30,949 nt of DNA. Source: Myxococcales bacterium (GTDB lineage: Bacteria; Myxococcota; Myxococcia; Myxococcales; Myxococcaceae). The notes beneath the pieces were generated by a model, which ran no database searches, had not been told where the DNA came from, and was given only the letters and a program-made list of their open reading frames with translations. Below are positions 1 through 7,803 of the stretch, piece by piece. Within the stretch, counting starts at the first letter, position 1; every line of letters starts with the position of its first letter. The translations under genes and the position numbers were made by a program. The stretch spans positions 1 to 30,949 of the forward strand of contig PMBV01000115.1 in the NCBI GenBank assembly GCA_003153055.1. Direction: 5' to 3'.

Positions 1-2
1 CG

Positions 3-395
3 AGGAACCTCTGCGTGGACAGCGCGCGAAAGGAGAGCTACCGGCAGGCCGACTCGCTCGACGCGCCCGTGGGGGCTGACCCAGAAGGCCCGGCGCTGTC
101 TGAGAAGCTGCCCGACGAGTCTCTCGCCGCCCCCGACCGGGCCGCGGACAACGCCCAGTTGAGGCCGATGTTGACGCGCGCCCTCATGGCCTTGCCCATC
201 GAGCAGCGGGAGGTGTTCCTCCTGAGGGAGTACCACGGCGTCGGATTCAAGGAGATCGCTCAGGTCACGGGCGTCAACGAGAACACCGTGAAGAGCCGCA
301 TGCGCTACGCGCTCGAAGGGCTCAGAAGGCAGTTGTTGGAACTGGGCGTCGACGGCGAGCTCCTCACTGAAGGAAGGACCGTGGCCTCTCGATGA
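3..395 (+). CDS. ECF-type RNA polymerase sigma factor, 5'-truncated by window
   Basis: Only the C-terminal part is present; the frame is open to the left edge and begins with R-N-L-C-V-D-S-A-R, which resembles the end of sigma region 2 ('ARNLxxDxxR'). A variable acidic/proline linker follows, and then a clear sigma region 4: LPxEQREVFLLREYHG, then the helix-turn-helix FKEIAQVTGVNENTVKSRM and a final R-xx-L helix. Known family role: extracytoplasmic-function sigma factors direct RNA polymerase to a small regulon when released from an anti-sigma factor. The stop overlaps the start of the next gene (ATGA), and that gene encodes a zinc-finger membrane protein, which supports a sigma/anti-sigma pair. 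An internal GTG at 15 is not the real start, because conserved sequence extends upstream of it. The target regulon cannot be read here. Confidence 0.9.
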   Translation, partial: RNLCVDSARKESYRQADSLDAPVGADPEGPALSEKLPDESLAAPDRAADNAQLRPMLTRALMALPIEQREVFLLREYHGVGFKEIAQVTGVNENTVKSRMRYALEGLRRQLLELGVDGELLTEGRTVASR

Positions 396-1672
396 AGACG
401 GTATCGCACCAGTACGAGGACAAGCTCCTCGAGTTCGCGTACGGCGAGCTGCCACCCCACGAGGCCGAGGCGGTCGACGCCCACGTGCGGAGCTGCCAGA
501 GGTGCGCCCAGGCCCTGAGCGACCTCCGCGGGGTGCGCACCACGATGCAGCAGCTCCCGCTGGAGGCCGCTCCCGAAGCGGGCCTGGCGTCGCTGCGCGC
601 CTTCGCCGAGCAACAGGCCACCCGCAATCGAGCGGCTGTGCCCCTTCCGTGGTGGCGACGAGTGGCGAGGGCCCGGCTCCTCGCGGCGCTCTCCTCGGCG
701 ACCGCGCTCGCCGTGGTGGGGCTGGTGGCCTGGGAGGCGAACCGCGCGTACACTCCGTCGCCCGCGGCCGTGGCCCTCGAGGCCCAGGCCAAGCGTGAGG
801 TTCCCGCTTCTCCCGCACCCACTGCGCCGGTTTCCAAGGATGCGCCGCGACCCGGCGCCGATCAGCTCGGCCCTTCTCCGGCGAGCACCTTCAGTGCGCC
901 ATCGCTGGCCGACAGCTCTCCGAAGCGTCGCAAGGCCAAGGGCGCCGCGGTGCCTTCCGTGGCCGAGCCGATGGACGATCTCTACGCCACCGGGAAGCGC
1001 GAGGAGGCCAAGGCCCGAGCTCAAGACAAGGAACTCAACTCTGGCGCGGGAGCCCGCGGCGGGTCGGGCAACGCGACGAGCAATGAGGCCGGAAGTGCCC
1101 GCGGGTCGCTCGCCCGCCAGGAAGTCGTCGACCAGCAGGTATCGGAGAAGCTCGCCGTTCAAGAACCGGCGCAAGAACCCATGCAGGCGGAGGCCACGCC
1201 GGCTCCTGCGCCTGCGCCCAAGAGCCTGGGCCTCTCGGGGTTCGAGCCCACGGCCTCGAAGAAGACCCAGCGATGGTCGGGCGACACGAAGACCACCGCC
1301 GATGGTGAAGCGCAAGGCTCGCCCACCAAGGCCTTGGTGGAGGCGGCTCGGGCGGCGGGCCTCAAGCGCGACTTGGGGGCGGAGGTCAAGTTCGCCTTGG
1401 GGGCGCTGGCTTCCGGAGTCTCTGGGGCCGATCGCCTCGAGATGCTCAATCGGCTCTGCACCGCCTACGAGCAGCTGGGTGAGGCCGCCCAGGCCGACCC
1501 GTATTGTGACCGGGTGCTCACGGAGTTTCCTTCGAGTACCCCGGCCAACGCGATCGCGCTCCGCCGGAGGGCCGTGCAGACGATGCCTTCGAAGGCGGCC
1601 AGCTCGGAAGCGCCCGCGGCACCAGCGGCCCGAGAGCCAGCCAAGCCGCGGCCCGTCGAACGGAACCAGTAG
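392..1672 (+). CDS. Membrane anti-sigma factor with zinc-finger (zf-HC2) and long periplasmic tail
   Basis: A 426-residue protein starting at the ATG that overlaps the sigma gene stop. Residues 1-45 carry the anti-sigma zinc-finger pattern H31-xxx-C35-xx-C38. A single membrane segment lies at about 95-114 after a W-W-R-R basic cluster, so the finger is cytoplasmic and the remainder probably periplasmic. The tail (about 120-310) is low-complexity Ala/Pro/Lys-rich. Residues about 315-405 form helical TPR-like sequence ending in LCTAYEQLGEAAQADPYCDRVL. Inference: it holds the upstream ECF factor inactive at the membrane and releases it on an envelope signal; the TPR-like end may be a sensing or partner-binding module. 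It is longer than a minimal zf-HC2 anti-sigma factor. I see no protease-site motif that would reveal how it is released. Confidence 0.85.
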   Translation: MKTVSHQYEDKLLEFAYGELPPHEAEAVDAHVRSCQRCAQALSDLRGVRTTMQQLPLEAAPEAGLASLRAFAEQQATRNRAAVPLPWWRRVARARLLAALSSATALAVVGLVAWEANRAYTPSPAAVALEAQAKREVPASPAPTAPVSKDAPRPGADQLGPSPASTFSAPSLADSSPKRRKAKGAAVPSVAEPMDDLYATGKREEAKARAQDKELNSGAGARGGSGNATSNEAGSARGSLARQEVVDQQVSEKLAVQEPAQEPMQAEATPAPAPAPKSLGLSGFEPTASKKTQRWSGDTKTTADGEAQGSPTKALVEAARAAGLKRDLGAEVKFALGALASGVSGADRLEMLNRLCTAYEQLGEAAQADPYCDRVLTEFPSSTPANAIALRRRAVQTMPSKAASSEAPAAPAAREPAKPRPVERNQ

Positions 1673-1756
1673 TTCTTCGCGCTGAGTGAGGTCTGATAGC
1701 ATCTGCCGGACCGGCTTTCGCGAGAACCGAGTGAACGGATTCGCTACGGAGCAGAC
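1673..1756 (+). promoter_or_regulatory. Short leader between anti-sigma gene and cpaB
   Basis: 84 bases without a gene. It contains a small palindrome GCCGG-A-CCGGC at 1705-1715 and a GGAG-type ribosome binding site shortly before the cpaB ATG. No convincing -35/-10 pair or T-rich terminator is visible, so it is uncertain whether a new transcript starts here or the sigma operon reads through into the Tad genes. Confidence 0.25.
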
Positions 1757-2584
1757 ATGCTGAAGGGGAAGACACCACTGATCGTCGCGGCGGGGCTGGG
1801 GCTCCTGGCCTTCATCATCTCGTGGTCAGCCATCAAGAAGCGCGAGTCGGAGGTGCGCAAGGGCTGGAACCTGGTGCCGGTGGTGGTGGCCGCGGTGGAC
1901 ATCTCGGATGGCACCGTGGTGACGCTTGACATGATCAGCCAGCGGTCGATCCCCGAGCAGTTCGTGACGGCGTCGGTGGTGAAGCCCGACTCGGCCAGCT
2001 ACATCATCAACCAGAAGGTGCTGGTGCCGCTCCAGGCAGGCGACCCGCTGTTGTGGAGTCAGTTCGAGACGACCAAGGGTGCCGAGCGGCTGTCGTCGAA
2101 GGTGCAGAAGAAGACCCGGGCCATCACCCTGGCGGCCAAGGGTGAGTCGTCGGTGGGCGGCTGGGTGCGGCCCAATGATCACGTCGACATCATCGGCACC
2201 TTCAAAGACCCCAGCACCAACGAGCAGGTCGCGGTCACGCTGATGCAGAACGTGATCGTGCTGGCCACCGGCAAGATCACCGGGACCACCAACGTGAACC
2301 TGATCGCCGAGGGCCAGCGCGAGTACAGCAACATTTCGGTGATGGTGATCCCCGAGGAGGCCGAGATGCTGGTCCTGGCGCAGGAGCTCGGCACGCTGAC
2401 GTGCTCGCTGCGCAACGAGGAGGATCTCGACGTGATGGAGGATCGTGGCCGCGCCACCATCACCGGCCTGCTCAACGGTGAGCGCACCAAGGTGCTCGAG
2501 AAAAAGCGCGCGGCGCTCATCGAATTCATCAAAGGCAGCCTCGTCACCCAGCAGCACACCGGCCTCCCCGAGGCCGCGAAGTAG
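1757..2584 (+). CDS. cpaB: CpaB/RcpC-like Tad (Flp) pilus assembly protein
   Basis: A 275-residue protein. An N-terminal membrane anchor (about 6-25) is followed by a SAF-type domain (about 40-105; VPVVVAAVDISDGTVVTLDMI, then VLVPLQAGDPLLW). After that comes the RcpC/CpaB domain with the hallmark GGWVRPNDHVDIIGTF near 134-149 and a further conserved block with EEAEMLVLAQELG. Family knowledge: CpaB/RcpC sits in the periplasm and helps connect the inner-membrane Tad platform with the outer-membrane secretin. It is followed after 18 bases by a TadB-like gene, which supports the call. The final part, beyond about residue 235, is charged and variable. The start ATG has GGAG upstream and precedes the hydrophobic anchor directly. 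Confidence 0.88.
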   Translation: MLKGKTPLIVAAGLGLLAFIISWSAIKKRESEVRKGWNLVPVVVAAVDISDGTVVTLDMISQRSIPEQFVTASVVKPDSASYIINQKVLVPLQAGDPLLWSQFETTKGAERLSSKVQKKTRAITLAAKGESSVGGWVRPNDHVDIIGTFKDPSTNEQVAVTLMQNVIVLATGKITGTTNVNLIAEGQREYSNISVMVIPEEAEMLVLAQELGTLTCSLRNEEDLDVMEDRGRATITGLLNGERTKVLEKKRAALIEFIKGSLVTQQHTGLPEAAK

Positions 2585-2602
2585 GGCCCGAGGCGCGCAC
2601 CC

Positions 2603-3448
2603 ATGTTCGCCGCCATCGCAGGGTTGTTGTTCGCCGGCTGCTCGTTCTTCATGGCGCTGGTCGTGGCTGGCGTCCTGTCGAAGGCCTACGAGCAGTACCA
2701 GGAGCGGTACATCGTCAAGTCGATGAACGACTTGAGCGACATGTTCCTCTTCATCGACCCACGGCAGATGCTGGTGCTCAACATCGCCTCGATGTTCCTC
2801 CTCGGCATCTTCTCGTACCTCGTCATCAACCCGCTGGTCGCCATCGGGGCCACCATCTTCGGCTTCTTCCTCCCGATGCTGACCGTGCAGCACTACCGCC
2901 GCCGGAGAATCCGCCGGTTCAACGCCCAGCTCGTCGACGCGCTCCAGGCCATGGCCAACGCCTTCAAGGCTGGCCTCACCTTTCAACAGTCGCTCGAACA
3001 GGTGTCCAAAGATTCGCTCCCGCCGCTGCAGCAGGAGTTCGGGCTGTTCGTCAAGGAGGCCAAGCTCGGCGTTCCCCTCGAGGAGGCGCTCAACAACATG
3101 TCTCGCCGGGTCGGCAGCGATGACCTCGAGCTGGTCGCTTCTTCCACCAACATCTCTCGGCAGCTGGGCGGCAACATGGCCGAGATGTACGAGACGCTCT
3201 CGGGCACCATCCGCGAGCGCTTTCGGCTCGAGGGCAAGATCGACTCGTTGACGGCCCAAGGCAAGCTGCAGGGGTGGGTCGTGTCGTCGATGCCGCTCAT
3301 TCTCGGGGTGGTCCTCAACTACATGCGGCCCGACCTGATGCAGCCGATGCTCGACCACATGTTCGGCTACGTTCTGGTGCTGGCCATCATCGTGATGGAG
3401 ATCCTCGGGGTGCTCCTCATTCGCCGCATCACCAACATCGACATCTGA
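2603..3448 (+). CDS. tadB: TadB-like inner-membrane platform protein (T2SS F domain)
   Basis: A 281-residue integral membrane protein. Hydrophobic segments lie at about 3-25, 56-97 (probably two), 225-241 and 254-274. Between them is a type II secretion F domain (about 105-235) with QLVDALQAMANAFKAGLTFQQSLEQV and LGVPLEEALNNMSRRVGSDDLEL, the usual TadB signature. Known role: TadB and TadC form the cytoplasmic-membrane platform on which the TadA ATPase acts to assemble or retract Flp-type pili. It lies between cpaB and tadC with gaps of 18 and 10 bases, clearly one transcript. The gene looks intact and has the usual length for the family. Confidence 0.9.
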   Translation: MFAAIAGLLFAGCSFFMALVVAGVLSKAYEQYQERYIVKSMNDLSDMFLFIDPRQMLVLNIASMFLLGIFSYLVINPLVAIGATIFGFFLPMLTVQHYRRRRIRRFNAQLVDALQAMANAFKAGLTFQQSLEQVSKDSLPPLQQEFGLFVKEAKLGVPLEEALNNMSRRVGSDDLELVASSTNISRQLGGNMAEMYETLSGTIRERFRLEGKIDSLTAQGKLQGWVVSSMPLILGVVLNYMRPDLMQPMLDHMFGYVLVLAIIVMEILGVLLIRRITNIDI

Positions 3449-3458
3449 TGGAGACGCC

Positions 3459-4337
3459 ATGCTGAGCACTGCACTGATGGGCGTGGCGGCGATCCTCTTC
3501 GCGGGCACCTTCGCGATGCTGGGGCTGGGCGCCTCCAACGCCATCTCGCCCTTTCTGGTCGAGGTCAAAGACGAGTCCATCGGGGGCCTCTCCGGGGCCA
3601 GCAGCGTGGTGGTGCGCAAGCTCGGGGCGCTGAACCGGCGGCTCATGTGGCCCGGCTACGAGACGCGGGTGCGGAGGGATCTCATCAAGGCTGGCGAGCC
3701 CAACAGCTACAAGCCCGAAGAGATCATGGCGCTCCAAGAGATCGGCTTCGTCGTCGCCCTCTTGTTCGGCCTCGTCTTCATGAGCTTCGCCCAGTTCAAC
3801 CTCGCCTGGAGCCTCGCGCTCGGGGTGCTTGGGCTCTTCTACCCGCTCATCTGGGTGAGTGATCAGGTGAAGCGTCGGCACCTGATGATCAGCCGCGCCC
3901 TGCCGTTCAACCTCGACCTGTTGACGCTCTCGGTGGAGGCCGGCCTCGACTTCACCGCTGCCCTTGCCAAGGTGGTCGAGAAGGGCAAGACGGGGCCGTT
4001 GCGCGACGAGCTGGCGTTGGTCCTCAAGCAGCTCAAGATGGGCAAGACCCGCGAGGAGGCGCTCAAGTCGATGATCGCCCGGGTCGACCTCCCGGCGTTG
4101 AGCCAATTCGTCACCGCCCTCATTCAGGCCGACAAGATGGGCACCAGCCTGGGCAAGGTGCTGCGGATCCAATCGACCCAGCTGCGCATCGAGCGGACCC
4201 AGCGAGCCGAGAAGCTCGCCAACGAAGCTCCGGTGAAGATGCTGTTCCCGCTCATCGCCTGCATCTTCCCCACCGTCTTCATGGTGCTCTTTGGCCCCAT
4301 CGTCTTCGCCTTCGTCTTCGGTAACGTCACGGGCTGA
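3459..4337 (+). CDS. tadC: TadC-like inner-membrane platform protein (T2SS F domain)
   Basis: A 292-residue membrane protein with an N-terminal segment (about 5-25), a central hydrophobic pair (about 96-133), an F domain (about 146-270) and a C-terminal hydrophobic stretch (about 258-286). Diagnostic TadC sequences are LLTLSVEAGLDFTAALAKV, FVTALIQADKMGTSLGKVL and APVKMLFPLIACIFPTVF. Its partner is the preceding TadB. An ATG preceded by G-GAGACGCC begins the frame. Family knowledge places it in the platform of Tad/Flp secretion systems. The ATPase (TadA/CpaF), TadZ/CpaE, secretin, prepilin peptidase and pilin are not in the window, so they must lie elsewhere on the chromosome if the machine works. 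Confidence 0.9.
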   Translation: MLSTALMGVAAILFAGTFAMLGLGASNAISPFLVEVKDESIGGLSGASSVVVRKLGALNRRLMWPGYETRVRRDLIKAGEPNSYKPEEIMALQEIGFVVALLFGLVFMSFAQFNLAWSLALGVLGLFYPLIWVSDQVKRRHLMISRALPFNLDLLTLSVEAGLDFTAALAKVVEKGKTGPLRDELALVLKQLKMGKTREEALKSMIARVDLPALSQFVTALIQADKMGTSLGKVLRIQSTQLRIERTQRAEKLANEAPVKMLFPLIACIFPTVFMVLFGPIVFAFVFGNVTG

Positions 4338-4352
4338 GCCAAAGGACCCTTC

Positions 4353-6104
4353 GTGCCCCCCCTCCCTCCTCAGAACCCCCCTCGCCGCCGTCCACCAGAT
4401 CGAGCGGAGGTGTCCACTGGCAGGCGGCCGGGCGTGACGCGGCCCGGGGCCGAACGGACCAGCGACGCCACCGCCCAGCTCACCGCCATCGCCGGGGCGG
4501 CGCAGGGCGAGGTGTTCCGCCTCGAGGGTGATGAGCTGGTGGTCGGGCGGTCGAGCGAGAACCCGGTGTCCATCGCTGACACGTCCGTCTCTCGCAAGCA
4601 CGCCCTGGTGCGCCGCACCGATCGAGGCTGGGCGTTGAGCGATCTGGGCTCCGGCAACGGCACGCTGCTCAACGACGAGCCGGTCACCGACGAGACCGAG
4701 CTCTCGGAGGGCGACGTCATCACCATGGGCGACACCCAGCTTCGCTTCAGCTCGGGCGCCGCCGACACGCAAGAGGTCGAGCCCCCCGAAGCGCCCCTCG
4801 TGCCAGCCCGCTCGGCGCGGCCTCCGGTGCGCACCGCCCGTTCCGGGGCGCCGGTGGAGCGCGCCGGGAGCCGAGGCCGTCCCGTTCGTCCGAGGGGCCG
4901 CGCCGTCGATGATGCGCGGGGGGCCCGGCAGGCGCGGCGAAAGGTCTTCATCTCGATGGGCGCTGCGCTCGTCGTGATTCTCGCCCTGCTGGTTGGCTGG
5001 AAGGCGATCGAGAACAAGCGTCGGTCGGCGGCCCACCAGGTCGAGGAAGCGCGCAAGGCCCATCGCGATCAGATGGCCGAGATGTTCAAGGAGGCCAAGG
5101 CCCTGGTGAAGCAGGGCCGGTGGACCGAAGCCAAGGAGAAGCTCGAGGAAGTTCAGGCGACGGACCCCGACTTCGAGCCCCAGCAGCTCGCCAAGTACGT
5201 CGAGAACGCCACCCAAGAGATCCCCAACGAGGTGGCCCTCGAGGCTGCCAGGCGAGCCACCGCCGCCGGGCAGCTGGGGGATGCCGCCGAGGCGCTCAAA
5301 GGCGTGAAGGCCACGCTCCAGTCCGACACCGCGCTGCGCGTGGCGCGAGAGGCCCTCGACGCCAAGTTCAGCGTTAGCCTCGCCGAGGCGCGGGCCCTGG
5401 CGGCGACCCGCGAGCTTGCCACCGCCACCCGGGTCAAGGCGATGGCCGACGATCTGGTGAAGGCCAAGCCCGACGATCGCGACGCTCGCACCTTGTCGCT
5501 GCAGATCGATGGGCTGGTGCGCGACCTCTCGCAGCGCACTCAGGTGGTGGCGGCCCCCGAGACCCCGTGGGTCGAGGCGCAGCAGCGGTTTCGCACCGGT
5601 GACGCGAGTGGGGCCCAGGCCCTGGCCCAGGCCTGTGCCAGCCGGCAGGCCCGCTGCCGCGAGCTCGAGGCCGACATGAAAGAATGGTCGAACCAGTCCA
5701 AGCGTGTGGAGGAGCTCAGCGAGACCGAGCTGGGCACGCTGTTCGACCTCGACCGGAAGATCTCCGGCGGGACCTCCAGCGAGCAATCGGGGCCGATCAG
5801 GACCCAGCTCGTGTCCAAGTTCTTCGTCAAGGCGTCTCAGGCGAAGACGACCGGCAATTGGAGCCGGGCCATCGAATACGCCCGCCGGGTGCTCTCGGCC
5901 GCGCCAGATCACCACGGGGCCCAGGCGCTGGTGCACGAGGCGAGGACCCAGGCCAAGGAGGTCTACCTGAGGGGCTACCAGCTCATGCAGACGAACCCTG
6001 ACGAGGCCATGCGTCTGTTCAAAGAGGTGATGACCATGACGCCGGCAGACGATGAGTACAACCAGAAGGCCAAGGCCCGCATGGCGGAGCTCCAGGGCAA
6101 GTGA
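4353..6104 (+). CDS. FHA-domain protein with transmembrane segment and TPR-like tail, Tad-associated
   Basis: 583 residues from a GTG preceded by AAAGGA at 4341-4346. Domains in order: a Pro/Arg-rich N terminus; an FHA domain at about 43-132 with G65-R66-S67-S68, S80-R81-K82-H83 and G99-S100-G101-N102-G103-T104, so the phosphothreonine-reading residues are intact; a basic linker; one membrane helix at about 198-218; then a long helical, TPR-like region (about 230-583) ending in a clear repeat pair around GNWSRAIEYARRVLSAAPDH. Topology is inferred: FHA in the cytoplasm, repeats in the periplasm. It sits 15 bases after tadC and its stop overlaps the xseA start (GTGA). Inference: it couples threonine phosphorylation, common in myxobacteria, to the Tad machine. 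No direct functional evidence is visible. Confidence 0.82.
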   Translation: MPPLPPQNPPRRRPPDRAEVSTGRRPGVTRPGAERTSDATAQLTAIAGAAQGEVFRLEGDELVVGRSSENPVSIADTSVSRKHALVRRTDRGWALSDLGSGNGTLLNDEPVTDETELSEGDVITMGDTQLRFSSGAADTQEVEPPEAPLVPARSARPPVRTARSGAPVERAGSRGRPVRPRGRAVDDARGARQARRKVFISMGAALVVILALLVGWKAIENKRRSAAHQVEEARKAHRDQMAEMFKEAKALVKQGRWTEAKEKLEEVQATDPDFEPQQLAKYVENATQEIPNEVALEAARRATAAGQLGDAAEALKGVKATLQSDTALRVAREALDAKFSVSLAEARALAATRELATATRVKAMADDLVKAKPDDRDARTLSLQIDGLVRDLSQRTQVVAAPETPWVEAQQRFRTGDASGAQALAQACASRQARCRELEADMKEWSNQSKRVEELSETELGTLFDLDRKISGGTSSEQSGPIRTQLVSKFFVKASQAKTTGNWSRAIEYARRVLSAAPDHHGAQALVHEARTQAKEVYLRGYQLMQTNPDEAMRLFKEVMTMTPADDEYNQKAKARMAELQGK

Positions 6105-7789
6105 AGCAACAGGATCTCTTCGGGCCGCCGGGTGCCGCGGAACGACCGATAGCAGCGCCGGCCTCTAGGCCCCCGAGCGTCACGGGAGTACCGGACGAGC
6201 CCAAGCCCGCGCCGGAGCGTCCCGTTGGGCTCCCCCCCGCGCCCCCCGTTCCGGGCACCCAGGCGCAGCCGCCCGAGACCCTGCCCGCGTGGAGGCGGCC
6301 CAAGAGCGCCGCCGCGCCCGAAGCTCCGCTCACCGTGTCGGAGCTCACCGCGCGGATCAAGGCGCGCCTCGAGCCCGCGTTCTTGAGAGTGGTGGTCCGC
6401 GGCGAGGTGACGGGGTTTCGCGGCGCCAACGTCCGGGGGCACCTGTACTTTTCGATCAAGGACGCCAGCGCCTCCATCGAGGTGCGGGTGTGGCAGAGCA
6501 CGGCCCGAGGGCTCACGTTCGCCCTGCGTGACGGGCTGGCGGTGACCGTGGAAGGGTCCCTCGACGTCTACGAGCCTTCGGGTCGCTACAGCCTCATCGT
6601 GCAGCGCATCGAGCCGACGGGCGTCGGCGAGAAGGCGGCCAAGCTCGAGCAGCTCAAGGCCCGTCTCGCGCAAGAAGGCCTCATCGGCCCCAACCGGACC
6701 CGACCCAAGCGCCCGCTCCCATTTCTGCCTCGGCGCATCGGGGTGGTGACCAGCATCACCGGGGCTGCCTTGCGAGACTTCCTCAAGGTGCTGCACCGGA
6801 GGCATCCCCGGCTCGCGGTGCTGGTCGCCGACGCGCGGGTGCAGGGTGACGGGGCGGCGTTCGAGGTGCGACGCGCCATTCGCGCGCTGGGCCGCACCGA
6901 CGTCGACGTCATCGTCGTCACCCGCGGAGGTGGCAGTGCCGACGATCTCGGGGCCTTCAACGAGGAGGCGGTGGTGCGCGCCATCTTCGACTCCCCGGTG
7001 CCGGTCGTCTCCGCCGTGGGCCACGAGATCGACACCACCCTGGCCGATCTGGTCGCCGATGTCAGGGCGCCGACGCCCAGCGCCGCCGCCGAGTCGCTCT
7101 CGCCAGTGTTGGCCGAGGTCGAGCTCCAACTCGCGGGGCTGCGGGCCCGGCTGGTGCGGGCTGGTGAGAAGGTCCTGTTCGTTCGCAAGAGCCAGCTCAA
7201 GGCGCTCGAGGGGCAGCTCGAGGATCCCCGTCGGGCGCTGGCCCATGAGCGGCTCCGGCTCGACGAGCTCGCCGATCGCCTGGCCCGGGTGCTCCAGCGG
7301 AGGGTCAAGGCCGAGCGAGACGCCCTGCGGGCTCGCGGGCTCCGGCTCCAGCAGCTGAGACCTCAGGCGCTGCTCAACCGTCGCCGCGAAGTGTTCGAGG
7401 GTCTCGAGGCGCGCCTGGTGGCCGTGGCCCGTCGTCGCCCATCGGAGCTGCGCGCTGACCTCGGCCAGCTGGCCCTCTCGCTGGAGCGGTGCTCGCCCAG
7501 GCCCGTCGTCCTCCGACTCCGTCAGGGGCTGGGTCACCAGGGTCAGCGCCTTCGGGCGGCGATGAGCCGTGGTCTGCTCGTCGAGCGCCAACGCCTGTGG
7601 TCACTCGAGGGGCGCCTCGATGCGCTGAGCCCACTCAAGGTGCTCGGTCGCGGGTACGCCATCGCGTTGGCCGATGGGGTGGTGGTGCGCCGTGCTGATG
7701 ATGTCGGGGTCGGTGACGAGGTGCGCCTCACGCTGGGCGAAGGCGAGCTGGTCACCTCCGTCACGCAGGTGAAGCCAGGCTCGAAGTAG
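6101..7789 (+). CDS. xseA: Exodeoxyribonuclease VII large subunit
   Basis: 562 residues, GTG start overlapping the previous stop. An N-terminal extension of about 75 residues, very rich in proline, begins MKQQDLFG, then comes the OB-fold (about 77-175, LTVSELTARIKARL ... GHLYFSIKDASA). The nuclease domain has GVVTS, T274-RGGGS-279 with ADDLGAFNEE, V306-GHEIDTTLAD and DVRAPTPSAAAE. A coiled-coil region and a final LKVLGRGYAIA segment complete the protein. Known role: with XseB it degrades single-stranded DNA from both ends into short oligonucleotides. Typical XseA is roughly 400-460 residues, so the extra length is the N-terminal extension. The extension contains a candidate sliding-clamp-binding peptide (see findings). 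First of five coupled genes. Confidence 0.97.
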   Translation: MKQQDLFGPPGAAERPIAAPASRPPSVTGVPDEPKPAPERPVGLPPAPPVPGTQAQPPETLPAWRRPKSAAAPEAPLTVSELTARIKARLEPAFLRVVVRGEVTGFRGANVRGHLYFSIKDASASIEVRVWQSTARGLTFALRDGLAVTVEGSLDVYEPSGRYSLIVQRIEPTGVGEKAAKLEQLKARLAQEGLIGPNRTRPKRPLPFLPRRIGVVTSITGAALRDFLKVLHRRHPRLAVLVADARVQGDGAAFEVRRAIRALGRTDVDVIVVTRGGGSADDLGAFNEEAVVRAIFDSPVPVVSAVGHEIDTTLADLVADVRAPTPSAAAESLSPVLAEVELQLAGLRARLVRAGEKVLFVRKSQLKALEGQLEDPRRALAHERLRLDELADRLARVLQRRVKAERDALRARGLRLQQLRPQALLNRRREVFEGLEARLVAVARRRPSELRADLGQLALSLERCSPRPVVLRLRQGLGHQGQRLRAAMSRGLLVERQRLWSLEGRLDALSPLKVLGRGYAIALADGVVVRRADDVGVGDEVRLTLGEGELVTSVTQVKPGSK

Positions 7790-7803
7790 GGTAGGGGGCA
7801 GTC

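Noticed and set aside
1705..1715. GCCGG-A-CCGGC palindrome as a terminator after the anti-sigma gene
   Set aside because: A one-base loop cannot form a stable hairpin and there is no T-tract.
1826..5936. Very long minus-strand open frames (606 and 835 codons) opposite the Tad and FHA genes
   Set aside because: They lie exactly antisense to well-supported genes, have His/Arg/Gly/Leu-rich nonsense composition with no motif, and arise from strong third-position G/C bias. The same reasoning applies to the long antisense frames at 305-1702, 5975-7591, 15466-17439, 17709-19643 and 23665-25266.
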